From: Acidobacteriaceae bacterium
GTDB lineage: Bacteria; Acidobacteriota; Terriglobia; Terriglobales; Acidobacteriaceae
Length of the DNA stretch: 64,000 bases
NCBI GenBank assembly: GCA_003151335.1
Contig: PLXE01000083.1
Span: forward strand, 1-64,000
Direction: 5' to 3'
Shown: positions 7,315 through 16,360 of the stretch, in pieces
Position numbering within the stretch: the first letter of the stretch is position 1
Layout of the letters: each line of letters begins with the position of its first letter
Notes under the pieces: generated by a model
Told to the model about the DNA's origin: nothing
What the model saw: only the letters and a program-made list of their open reading frames with translations
Databases searched by the model: none
Program-made: the position numbers and the translations under genes

Positions 7315-9681
7315 CTACGGCGCAAAATAGCTGGAGATGTCGAGGATCAGTTGCGTAAGCCCCGACGCATAAGCATTGACCTTTCCGTTGATGCTGGGCA
7401 CGATGGCCATGTTGTCGGAGATGGATCCATCCAGCGCGTTCAGCGTCGAGACCAACGGTTGGGTGGCGCCGTCCGGCCATAGCGTCAGATAGCCCAGCAT
7501 ACCTTGCGGCACCACGCTGGCGTTGAAGACATAGGCCTGCGCCGTGGCGGACGGTCCACAAACACTACCCTCCACGTCCACCGGAGGATTCAGGAGTCCG
7601 CTGAAAGCGCCGCCCTCGCCTGGGCTACGCGTGTCGATGACTCGGCAAGGCGGCACCGTGTAGAGCGAAAGCCCGCCCTGCCCGGTTGGCGCGAAGTAGC
7701 CGTTAATGTCAATGATTAAGTCGGTGTCGTTGGTCGGGTAAACCGAGACATTACCACCCGTACCGGCGGGCACAAGCGCGGCATTGGCGATGATGGTTCC
7801 CGGGATGTCGTTCAAGGTGGAAACCACCGGCCGGGTTTGCCCCGTGGGCCAGGCGGTCATGTAAAACAGCGAGCCGTGGGGCACGACCGAGAAGTTCAAC
7901 GAATACGCAGCGACGCCGGTCGAGGGAATGTTGCAGGTCGTGCTGGCATTGAGGATGGGGAAGGCCCGTTCCTGGCCGCCGGTCAGAAATGGCGGTCCCA
8001 GGCCGGGAGGATAGCTGCTGTGGCGCGTGTCGGCGACGCGACACGGGGTCAGCGGATAAAACGCCAGAGTGGAAGCCGATACCGGCGCGAAGTAACCGTT
8101 GATATCCAGGATCACGTTGGTCGTTTGGGTTACGTAAAGATTGACCGCTCCGTTGGTTCCCGCGCCTACAATGGCCGCGTTGGCCTTGATGCGGCCATCG
8201 ATGGAGTTCAGGGTAGCAACTAGAGGTCTCAGGGTTATGCCCGCGGGCCACATGGTCAAGTAACCCAGCGGACCTAGGGGCACCACCGAGACATTGAGCG
8301 AGTACGCGGTTGCGGTCGCCGGAATGTTGCAGCCGCCCTCTAGCGGAATGGGGAAGGTTTGGAAGGTGCCGCCTTGAATCGGCCCGCCCCCGCCATGTTC
8401 CGGCCGTGTATCCACCAGCCGGCAGGGAGGTACGGTGACGAATTGATACGCGGTAGGAGGCGTATTTGTGATCTCGAACACCGTTCCCTGATTGGAAGTG
8501 CCGCCTGCGACCGTCGTGCCGTAGAGATTGCCGGCGGCATCGAGGATCAAGCCGGCATAGGGATTGGCCCCGTCCGTGCCGCTGAAGCTCTGCAGCAAGA
8601 CCTCTCCCTGGGTGTTAAATCGAAATACCGTCCCTCCGCCATAACTGCCGCCATCGTTGGTGGTGCCGTAGAGATTGCCGGCGCCATCGAGGATCAGGCT
8701 GGCTTGGGGAAGAGATCCGTCCGTGCCGCTGCCGAAGTTATGCAGCACCTGCTCCGTCCAGGTCCCGCCCGCTGCGGGCATCAACTCGAACATCGTCCCA
8801 TGGCCGTAAGTGCCGCCACCGCTGGTCGTGCCGTAGAGGTTGCCGGCGCCATCGAAGATCAGGCCGGCCCAGGGATAGGCCCCGTCCGTGCTGTTGCCGA
8901 AGCTCCACAGCACCTTCTCCGTCCAGGTTCCGCCCGCTGCCGGCGTCAACTCGAACACCGTCCCTAGGTCGTTAGTACCGCCATATGCGGTCGTGCCGTA
9001 GAGATTGCCGGCGGCATCAAAGATCAGCCCGCCATAGGGAATTAGTCCGTCCGTGCCGCTGCCGAAGCTATGCAGCACCTTCTCCGTCCAAGTTCCGCCC
9101 GCTGCGGGCGTCAACTCGAACACCGTCCCGTAGCTGTTGTAAGCGCCGCCTTGGTACGTCGTGCCGTAGAGATTACCGGCGGCATCGATGATCAGGGGGG
9201 CCAAAGGCTCAATCCCGTCCGTGCCGTCGTTGTTGAAGTTATGCAGCACCTTCTCCGTCCAAGTTCCGCCCGCTGCGGGCGTCAACTCGAACACCGTCCC
9301 GTAGCCGTAAGCGCCGCCTAGGTCCGTCGTGCCGTAGAGATTGCCGGCGGCATCGAAGATCAGGCCGGCGTAGGGATGAGTCCCGTCCGCACCGCCGCTG
9401 AAACTATGCAGCACCTTCTCCGTCCAGGTTCCGCCCGCTGCGGGCGTCAACTCGAACAGCGTTCCGCTGTTGGAAGTGCCGCCATCGGAGGTGGTGCCGT
9501 AGAGATTGCCGGCGGCATCGAAGATCAGCCCGGCGTAGGGATTTTCTCCGTCCATGCCGTCGGCGTTGAAGTTATGCAGCACCTTCTCTTCGGCAGTCGC
9601 CCAGGTGCTGGTCACAAACAGGATCGCAGTAAAGATCGTCAGGGTCGCCATCCATCGGATGGAAGGTCTCTTGACTCGCAT
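7315..9681 (-). CDS. exported GloVer tandem-repeat protein
   Basis: 788 aa from ATG 9681, chosen because AAAGAGGA lies just upstream and the N-terminus becomes a clean signal peptide (MRVKRPSIRWMATLTIFTAI...TWATA). Seven repeats of about 55 residues follow (residues ~30-420), each with VLHxFxxxDGxxPYAGLIFD, AAGNLYGTT and GTVFELTPAAGGTW; these GloVer repeats probably form a beta-propeller. The C-terminal half contains three copies of a roughly 120-residue beta module, each opening with PCR(L/V)(V/A/I)DTR and ending ...VILDINGYFAP or ILDISSYFAP. No anchor or enzyme motif is seen; it is presumably a secreted or surface protein. Its 3' end is duplicated at 9705, 10011 and 11378. Confidence 0.85.
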   Translation of the reverse strand: MRVKRPSIRWMATLTIFTAILFVTSTWATAEEKVLHNFNADGMDGENPYAGLIFDAAGNLYGTTSDGGTSNSGTLFELTPAAGGTWTEKVLHSFSGGADGTHPYAGLIFDAAGNLYGTTDLGGAYGYGTVFELTPAAGGTWTEKVLHNFNNDGTDGIEPLAPLIIDAAGNLYGTTYQGGAYNSYGTVFELTPAAGGTWTEKVLHSFGSGTDGLIPYGGLIFDAAGNLYGTTAYGGTNDLGTVFELTPAAGGTWTEKVLWSFGNSTDGAYPWAGLIFDGAGNLYGTTSGGGTYGHGTMFELMPAAGGTWTEQVLHNFGSGTDGSLPQASLILDGAGNLYGTTNDGGSYGGGTVFRFNTQGEVLLQSFSGTDGANPYAGLILDAAGNLYGTTVAGGTSNQGTVFEITNTPPTAYQFVTVPPCRLVDTRPEHGGGGPIQGGTFQTFPIPLEGGCNIPATATAYSLNVSVVPLGPLGYLTMWPAGITLRPLVATLNSIDGRIKANAAIVGAGTNGAVNLYVTQTTNVILDINGYFAPVSASTLAFYPLTPCRVADTRHSSYPPGLGPPFLTGGQERAFPILNASTTCNIPSTGVAAYSLNFSVVPHGSLFYMTAWPTGQTRPVVSTLNDIPGTIIANAALVPAGTGGNVSVYPTNDTDLIIDINGYFAPTGQGGLSLYTVPPCRVIDTRSPGEGGAFSGLLNPPVDVEGSVCGPSATAQAYVFNASVVPQGMLGYLTLWPDGATQPLVSTLNALDGSISDNMAIVPSINGKVNAYASGLTQLILDISSYFAP
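8455..9600. repeat. seven ~165-bp tandem repeats inside the GloVer gene
   Basis: At DNA level the propeller repeats are highly alike (recurring GTGCCGTAGAGATTGCCGGC and CTTCTCCGTCCAGGTTCC blocks about every 165 bp). They are coding repeats with no CRISPR character. The similarity suggests recent expansion or homogenisation. Confidence 0.85.
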
Positions 9682-9704
9682 AGTAGTCCTCTTTAGTACC
9701 GCAG

Positions 9705-9788
9705 TTACGGCGCAAAGTAGCTGGGCATGTCGAGGACCAGTTGGGTGATCCCGGACGAATAGGCATCGAACTTTCCGTTGGTGTTGAC
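9705..9788 (-). pseudogene. 3'-end fragment of a GloVer paralogue
   Basis: Read on the minus strand the fragment gives VNTNGKFDAYSSGITQLVLD then MPSYFAP and TAA (9705-9707). It matches the last 27 residues of the 7315-9681 protein (INGKVNAYASGLTQLILDIS SYFAP). It sits just upstream of that gene's start and nothing else of the gene remains. Confidence 0.8.
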
Positions 9789-9819
9789 AGATTATGCTGT
9801 CGCTCCTGTCGAAAAACAA

Positions 9820-10350
9820 CCTATTTTTCTATTTTCTTATCGAAAGGGACACCCTGAATGGTCGTGAATGCCATGTCAGAGACACCGAGTGCTTGGCCCC
9901 TCGGTCATTCTGTGCAAGGTGCTCCACCCTTCCGCTCTCGTCTGGCAGAAGGGTGGAAAGCGAGGCTCGTAGGCTCACAAAACGTCCCTGTCTAGGATGG
10001 ATGACTCTTCCTACGGCGCGAAGAAGCTGGAGATCTCGAGAATCAGTTGCGTGATCCCCGACGGCATCAACGTCTACCGCCGATCATCGCTGATCGGGGT
10101 TGAAACGAACTCCGATAACAGGGCGAGCGTAACGGGCAATTAATTGTTGCTAAGTTCGTCATTCAACAACCACCGGCCAATCGCAAAACCATAGTTGGCC
10201 AGACGGGGTTCGAGGAGATCGGAGCGCAAGCGACGCACCGTCGCGCCACGTTTCCCCGAAGAGGACTTCTGGACAATCTTCGGGGAGGCGGACTCGCCTA
10301 TCGGCTGTGGCTGAGGATTACTTACGACTTGGCGATTTGTCGCTCATTGG
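9820..10350. other. intergenic region with gene scars
   Basis: Apart from the short 3'-end fragment at 10011-10068, no gene is supported. GTTGGCCAGACGGGGTTCGA near 10195 is a degenerate copy of the dispersed intergenic motif, and GAGGACTTCTGGACAA at 10261 recalls the 3' flank seen after the GloVer genes. Confidence 0.5.
10011..10068 (-). pseudogene. second 3'-end fragment of a GloVer paralogue
   Basis: On the minus strand it reads LMPSGITQLILEISSFFAP then TAG (10011-10013), corresponding to ASGLTQLILDISSYFAP at the end of the full-length protein. Only about 19 codons survive. Confidence 0.75.
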
Positions 10351-11115
10351 TTATGTCCGTGTCCTTGCTGCGCTCGCCTGCACCCGCCACTTCGAGGAGT
10401 TCACTCCGGCGATGATGAGCCACAAGGTCAGTAATCCCTCTGCCACCCCGGCCTGCAGCATTATCCATGGGAACAAATGAGCTCTCACCGTGGTTGGCAT
10501 TACGTTAGCGAAAATGTTGATCAGATAACTGACGCCTCCGATGGCCAGCAGCACGCCGAGGATTCGTGGGAAGAAGGTTGATTTGAACAAAAGATAGCCG
10601 ACGATGACACAATGAAGCCCGAAGAACACCAACGCAATGTCGAAACCGATTGTGCGGAGCCTGAAGAACAGGGACGAGAGCGCCTGCAACTGATCGGGGT
10701 TAAATGCCGACCGGTACTCCGCGCGGTCTAGCAGTACCAAAGGTGCAAATTGGTTAAGCACGTTAGCACCGGCAATGGCCACGAAAACCACTCGAAAGAA
10801 GGCCGCGAGCAGGGACAGGTTACGACCGACCGGCTTGAGGAGTTCATAAAGGAGCAGCGCCACGCACAGGTCGCAGGTAAGTATCGCTAGCTGGGCGATC
10901 CCGCCAAACAGACGGTGTGATCTCGAAGCCAGGACTTGATCGGCCGCGGGTAACGCCGCGTTTGGTCGCATCATGCCCGAAGGAGCGGGGACAGCGAATG
11001 GAATGAAAAGTGCCCCGACGATAATCAGCAGGTATAAAACGCCCGCTAATCTCGCCATGGTACTCGGAGAGGCGTCCGCTACTGGATTCGGCGCCGCAAC
11101 TGTGCCCATGCTCAT
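10351..11115 (-). CDS. DUF4386 integral membrane protein
   Basis: 254 aa from ATG 11115, which has GGTGGAG a few bases upstream; the TTG at 11130 is less likely. Six or so hydrophobic segments are visible, beginning ARLAGVLYLLIIVGALFIPF, with LFGGIAQLAILTCDLCVALL, AALFFRVVF-like and IGFDIALVFFGLHCVIVGYL stretches and FFPRILGVLLAIGGVSYLIN near the end. The RxAGxLYLxxI opening and SxFFPRxLGxLLxIGGxxYL closing are typical of DUF4386. Function is unknown. The gene is intact although GloVer gene fragments flank it on both sides. Confidence 0.85.
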   Translation of the reverse strand: MSMGTVAAPNPVADASPSTMARLAGVLYLLIIVGALFIPFAVPAPSGMMRPNAALPAADQVLASRSHRLFGGIAQLAILTCDLCVALLLYELLKPVGRNLSLLAAFFRVVFVAIAGANVLNQFAPLVLLDRAEYRSAFNPDQLQALSSLFFRLRTIGFDIALVFFGLHCVIVGYLLFKSTFFPRILGVLLAIGGVSYLINIFANVMPTTVRAHLFPWIMLQAGVAEGLLTLWLIIAGVNSSKWRVQASAARTRT

Positions 11116-11254
11116 TTCTCCACCAACCAATGCGTGATCGTAAGCGCACTTTACTCCGTGGCTTGAATATGGGCAAGGATCATTGGCGATAACAGGCCAT
11201 ATCGTAACCTATTTGAACTGGACATAATGCTCCGAACAGCATTCGCTTGTCACA

Positions 11255-11272
11255 TTGGCCAGAAACCGGCTT
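11255..11272. repeat. dispersed intergenic motif, copy 1
   Basis: TTGGCCAGAAACCGGCTT, identical to copies at 21227-21244 and 24266-24283; a related TTGGCGATAACAGG box lies 70 bp upstream at 11183. Confidence 0.85.
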
Positions 11273-11377
11273 CGGGGAGATCAAAGCGGGAGCAGAATTC
11301 AGCAGCAGCACACTTCCTCGAACAGGACTTCGGGACAAGTTCGCGATCCGACTCCCCCCGTTCTCCTCTGCAAGGCC

Positions 11378-12236
11378 CTACGGCGCGAAGTAGCTGGAGA
11401 TGTCGAGGATCAGTTGCGTGAGCCCCGACGCATACGCATCAACCTTCCCGTTAATGCTGGGCACAATGGCCATGTTGTTGGTGATTGAGCCATCCAAGGC
11501 GTTCAACGTCGACACTGTTGGTCTGGGTTCGCCATCAGGCCACAGCGTCAAGTAGCCCAGCGCGCCAGTCGGCACAACGGTCGCGTTGAGGTCATACGCT
11601 AGCGCGGTGCCGGGTACGCCACACGGGCTGTTTACCACGTCCACGGGGGGAGTCAGGTTTTCGCTGAAGGGCAGCCCATTGCCGATCTTGCGAGTGTCGA
11701 TGACCCGGCAAGGCGTTGCGGTATAGAGCGACAGTCCGCCAATTCCCGGCTGTGCGAAGAAGCCGTTGATGTCAATGATCACGTCGGTGTCGTTGGAGGG
11801 GTAGACCGAGACGTCTCCACCGGTACCCGCGGGCACAATGGCCGCGTTGGCGATGATCGTTCCAGGAATATCGTTCAAGGTCGAGACCAGCGGCCGCGTC
11901 TGGCCGGTGGGCCATACAGTCATGTATCCCAGCCCGCCGTGGGGCACGACGGAGAAGTTCAGCGAATAGGCTTCAGCGCTGGAAGGAATGTTGCAGCTGG
12001 TGGCATTGAGGATGGGGAATTGCCGTTCCGTGTGGCCGGGCAAATACGGCGATCCCAGGCCCTGAGGATAGCTGCTGTTGCGCGTGTCGGCGACACGACA
12101 AGGCGGCAGCCGATAGAAGGCCAGCGTGGAACCAGAGGCCGGCGCGAAATAGCCGTTGATGTCGAGAATCACGTTGGTCGTGTTGGTGACGTAAATACTG
12201 ACGGCGCCATTCGTTCCCGCCGGCACGATGGCGACG
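11378..12236 (-). pseudogene. N-terminally truncated GloVer paralogue
   Basis: About 285 codons from AIVPAGTNGAVSIYVTNTTN through two complete PCRVxDTR beta modules to ...ASGLTQLILDISSYFAP and TAG. It is very close to the C-terminal half of the 7315-9681 protein. The signal peptide, all GloVer repeats and the first beta module are missing. Similarity stops at about 12236, where sequence of the opposite orientation begins, so the loss is a rearrangement and not simple decay. Confidence 0.85.
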
Positions 12237-12420
12237 GCACAACGTACTATGGTGGAGAAAGTGGCTGCACTGGGAAGGGCGGTTGCGGCACGATTTTCCA
12301 TCTAAAACCACCGGCGGTATTGCAAAGATCGGCTGTTAGTCCCTGGAACGAAATCGTACTCTATCGGTTTACCGGGGGAATTGATGGAGCACATCCTTTC
12401 GGGGATCTCATTTTCGACCA
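12230..12420 (+). pseudogene. GloVer repeat fragment in inverted orientation
   Basis: On the plus strand this stretch reads GDGTTYYGGESGCTGKGGCG, TIFHLKPP and then WNEIVLYRFTGGIDGAHPFG DLIFD, the GNLYGTT...GTVFxLxPP...WxExVLYxFxGGxDGxxPxGxLIFD pattern of GloVer repeats. The spelling differs from the repeats of the neighbouring minus-strand gene, so it comes from a different member of the family. It is bounded by the truncated paralogue and by the barrel gene stop. Confidence 0.75.
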
Positions 12421-12423
12421 AAT

Positions 12424-13053
12424 CTACTTCCCGCCCAGGGTGAAGTTAATGCCGGCGAAGTACTTGAAGTTGTTCTGGTTGGCGCTGAAATTCTTGAAGC
12501 CGAAACGCGTCAGTTGGTAGTCAACCTCGACCGGGCGGACCTGCACCGTCCTCGACAGCACAATATCCAGGCCGCCGCCTATCTCCATGGCGAAAGCATT
12601 GTTGTTGCTGCCCCCGCTCTTCAGCTGATAGGTACCGTCCCCTTTCGCACGTAGGACCGCAGCATAGCCGTTGGAGTGTGCCACGCCGTAGAGGGTCTCT
12701 CCAAACGGCTGCAGCTTACCCGCGTGCTTCTTGATCTGCGGGCCGAACTGGTAGGTAAACAAGTTGCCGCTAGTGGAGCCGAGGTAGCCCAGCTCTTGCA
12801 GTTTCCTGTTCCAGCCGCTTCCAAAGGTGTATCCCATGAAGTCGGCCCTGACTCCGAGCCAATCCGTGATGTTATACACGAACGCACCGCCTCCGCCGTT
12901 CAGGTTCTGGCTGGTTAATTGGGGAACGTTCGGATGGAAGTTGATATACGAATAGCCACCAGCCAGTTCGACTTTGGGGAATGTCTGAGCTGCCGCGGCC
13001 AGGGTGACCAAGAACACGAACCAGACGACACAGACCCAACTGCGGTTTCTCAC
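12424..13053 (-). CDS. outer-membrane beta-barrel protein
   Basis: 209 aa. GTG 13053 is the likely start because GAGGAG lies seven bases upstream and the product then opens with a signal peptide (VRNRSWVCVVWFVFLVTLAA AAQ). The mature part alternates short beta strands, starting KVELAGGYSYINF, with Gly/Asn-rich loops, and ends KYFAGINFTLGGK with an aromatic-rich final strand. This matches small OmpA-like/OmpX-like eight-stranded barrels common in Acidobacteriota (YSYxxxxP...GLDxxLSRxxxxRxxEVDYxxT). Substrate is unknown. The stop codon lies directly next to the GloVer fragment junction. Confidence 0.75.
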   Translation of the reverse strand: MRNRSWVCVVWFVFLVTLAAAAQTFPKVELAGGYSYINFHPNVPQLTSQNLNGGGGAFVYNITDWLGVRADFMGYTFGSGWNRKLQELGYLGSTSGNLFTYQFGPQIKKHAGKLQPFGETLYGVAHSNGYAAVLRAKGDGTYQLKSGGSNNNAFAMEIGGGLDIVLSRTVQVRPVEVDYQLTRFGFKNFSANQNNFKYFAGINFTLGGK

Positions 13054-13256
13054 TGAAAACTCCTCGAGTGCTAAACTTCGAATCTCTTCCTGCTCAACTT
13101 TGTCCCACAATGGCGTTCCAGTGTGCAGTCATGCTGGCTCTGGTCGCGTTGTCGTCAAGACATCGACCCTGCAGCCAGTCTGGAGATGGCAGACCCGCGA
13201 TGCGGGCATCTCACCCACCCGTGGCCGGGAAGTCGCGTTTGGCCGGCTCCAATTGC

Positions 13257-16152
13257 CTACTTGCTCAGCGGAACAACCTGAACCGGAACCACCGCTGAGT
13301 ACACTGTACCGTCAGCACTTGTGCCTTGCACCAAGACGGAGTACAACCCAGTCGGCGTAAGTTGCCCATACCCGCCACCACACCCAACGCCCATCAGCAA
13401 AGCCAGGATGAGCAGCAACATTGCCACTATTTGCAACATCCGCTTGCGGGAAAGCCTCTTATTGCGCACAGACCCCAGCAACACCATGGCTGGCATCCCC
13501 AACCAAAATGCTGCGAGGATTGTCGTTCGGGTCCTCAGCCCGGCAATGGTGCAACCGGAGATAGTGACGATAACCGATCCGGGAAGGGTCACCGATCCCG
13601 GACTGAAAGTGCAGACGCCACCGATCTTGCTGAGGTCTTCACTGCCCGTGATTCCCGTGCCGGAAACTAACGGACAAGAGAAATTATTCACGATAGTGCC
13701 GGGGGGGGCCGGCAAAACAGACGGGTGCCCTACCAGCACCGCCGGGAGGCATTTGTATCGGATCTGTGTAGCAAATCACGGTAAGCGCAAGGGTAGCGAA
13801 GCGCATTAATCCAATTCTGTCTTGCGCCGTTACCGTGACTGTGTAGGAGCCGATCGGAGTCGAGCTGCCCGCGCTGATGATAAGCGTCGTATTGAGATTG
13901 CCCCCCGCCAGCGATCCTGAGCTTGGTGGATTGACCATGCATGTCCCATTTATGAGGACAGGATTCACGCTGCAAGACAGTGTCACTGTGCCGCCATAAC
14001 CGTACAGGGGCTGCACCGTCAGATTGATGGTCTGGGCGAAGAACGGCTCATTGGTGTTGTTGAAGCTTTGGATGACCGTTACCGCGCCGGGGAAAATTGA
14101 CAGTAAGGAGAAGTCCTGTACCATCTGCGCCAGCGTGGCGGAGCTGGGACCGTAGAAACCTTGCGGGTCATTGAAGGTCGCCAGAATGGTGTCGGTGCCG
14201 GCAGGCAGTGACTGGGTGGTGCAGGTAGCCACACTGCCGTTGCCCACCTGCCTTACCGGCACCGGGTTACGACACTCGGGAATCGGATTGCCGTTACTGG
14301 TGAACGTCACGTTTCCCGTGGGAAGTTCACCAACCGAGGTAACTGTCGCCGTGAAGGTAACGAACTGGTTCACCTCCGATGGGTTAAGAGAAGAGGCGAG
14401 CTGCGTAGTGGTGGCGGTGGCGACCCTGTTTGTAAATTCCATCCATCGGACACCGGTCTGTCCGCCCGAGGCTTCCACGTCAAAGTTCACATACCAGTGC
14501 TGCCTCGGAGCCGAGCCGCCGCCGCCGTGACAATTTGAGAACTCCGCCGAAGCGATCTGCGTGCTCCAGTCGAAGCTCTGGGTCACCATGTAGAACTCGG
14601 TGGTGTACCAGAAGGTGCAGTTGTCAACCGGATCAATTCGCATGGCGCTGTAGTCGCCCCAGCGGTCTGAGGTGTCCGGCTGTGAACCGTTGCCCTGAAC
14701 TACCAACAACTCTGATTCCAGATTGTTGAGGCCAACCGGATCATTGTTGGTCCGTCCGGCTACGTAAATTGCTGGGTGCGTAGTTGCGCTGGATTGGCTG
14801 TAACCTAACAGGATGTCGCCTGCCTTATCCTGGGCAACAGAGCCCATCCAACGGTAAGTGTTGTCGGGAGCGTACGTGCCCGCTTGGAAGACCACCAGAT
14901 CGGCGGCCTCAATCCCCCATAGGAGCGCGCTGTCATTCCAATAGGCGAAGCGGTACATCAAGCGATCACCCAGGGAATCCATGGGAGAGCCGCCAAGGCT
15001 GGGAACGCAATCGCCACCAAATCCACCACTGCAGGAACCGCTATACGTGGGTATCGGAATGAGGATTGTGTTAGGGCTGCCTAGGACAAACGAATTGGCG
15101 GGAGTCGTAAAATCCGCGTGGAACTGATACAGAGACAAGTGAGAGTTGTCCACAGCGGCTACACTGCCGATGAAGAATTCATCCTGGGGAGTTCCATCGG
15201 GCTTGTTTGGCGGACCGATAGGGGAATCGAGGTCGCCGGGCAACAAGCTGTCTTGGCACCCTATGCGCTGCAAATTGCACCCGGATCCAGTGGGGAGCTG
15301 GAAGCAAATCTGCGTAGGACCGGCAGCGCCGGCCAGCATGGCGGCGCGATCATACGCGCAGATTTGGGGACCTAAGAAGCCGCTGCCGCCGGGGCCGAAG
15401 TTGTTCCAAGCCTGGTAGTAGCCGTTGTTGACGCCGCTGGTTGGCCAAGTACCGAACTTCGGGTAGTCAGGGAAGCCCGCGCCAGGAACCGGGAACTGCC
15501 AAACATGCCAGGTGCCAGTCGCGTCGTTGGTGTCGGAGATAGCAAAGCAAACAGCGTACGGTGAAGCGAAGACGTTCTGTGACAGGAACCAGCGATCGGC
15601 CTTGCGGTCAAACTGGGCGAGGATGTCACCATCGTTGCTGTTCGCGCACATGGTCCCAGGAATGCCGTTGTGCCAAAGCGTGTTGCCAAGAATGGCTGGC
15701 CCGCAGGTGTAGGGTGAAGTCTTGGAGCAGATGGTGTAGGAAACGTTCACCCATTGCAGCACCTGGGTGTCGCCCACCGCCATGTTGGTATCGGGAGGAG
15801 CGTCAGGAACGCTGTATCCCGGAAAGCCGTTGCCGACTCCAAGGAAATTAGCAATGATCGAGTAATTGGTTGAGGGAGCAGCGCTGCTCTGTTCCACTGG
15901 ATCCACGGACTCTCCAAAGTTGCGTTTTGCAATGCGGCGATAGGGCTCCGCTGTGTGGAAGCCGTATTGCGTCGGCTGTGGCAGCTTCGCCAGATCGCCA
16001 AGGCGCGCAGTGGCACCAGACGCCGTCGCGGAGTTTACGGTTGGTTTCAGGTCCTGCGCAACGAGCGGCTGCCCACCAAGGCCACTGGCTGTGAGCAGGG
16101 CCAGCGCCCACAGCGGGTAACGACACACCAGAAAACGGCGACAGCGCGCCAT
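13257..16152 (-). CDS. exported Ig-like repeat protein, frameshifted at a C8 tract
   Basis: Start ATG 16152 has GGAGA upstream and gives a signal peptide (MARCRRFLVCRYPLWALALL TASGLGG). Residues ~90-560 form a large exported domain seen in acidobacterial exoproteins (SVPDAPPDTNMAVGDTQVLQW VN..., SDTNDATGTWHVWQF, DRWGDYSAMRIDP). Then comes an Ig-like domain (TTTQLASSLNPSEVNQFVTF) and further beta domains. The first frame ends at 13684. The C-terminal segment, CTFSPGSVTLPG..., an IrtA-like TILAAFWLGMPAMVLLGSV RNKR helix, a second hydrophobic segment and GCGGGYGQLTPTGLYSVLV, continues in another frame to 13257. The two join cleanly across a run of eight G/C at 13701-13708. Confidence 0.75.
13701..13708. 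repeat. G8/C8 homopolymer at the frameshift
   Basis: Eight consecutive G on the plus strand (C on the coding strand). Reading one base fewer or more connects ...APVCFAGPP to GTIVNNFSCPLV. This could be a slippage-prone tract or a sequencing miscall. Confidence 0.85.
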
Positions 16153-16360
16153 TTGATCTCCGAAAGTCACAATGTGCCCAAGAAACGGGGGCCTGAGTGT
16201 CGTGCTTGGATGAATCATTGAGAGATGGGTCAAGCTAGCACTGTCCTTTGTGGGAGTCAATCGGAATTTAGTCCGAAGGTGGCATTCGGTAGCCAATCGC
16301 CAATGCGCGTCTCCATTAACTGAGAGCATCCCGCGCGCTGAAGACCCCTAGCCAGGCACC

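Noticed and set aside
8455-9600. Regular repeats suggesting a CRISPR array
   Set aside because: The unit is about 165 bp, in frame, and encodes GloVer protein repeats; there are no short spacers or cas genes.
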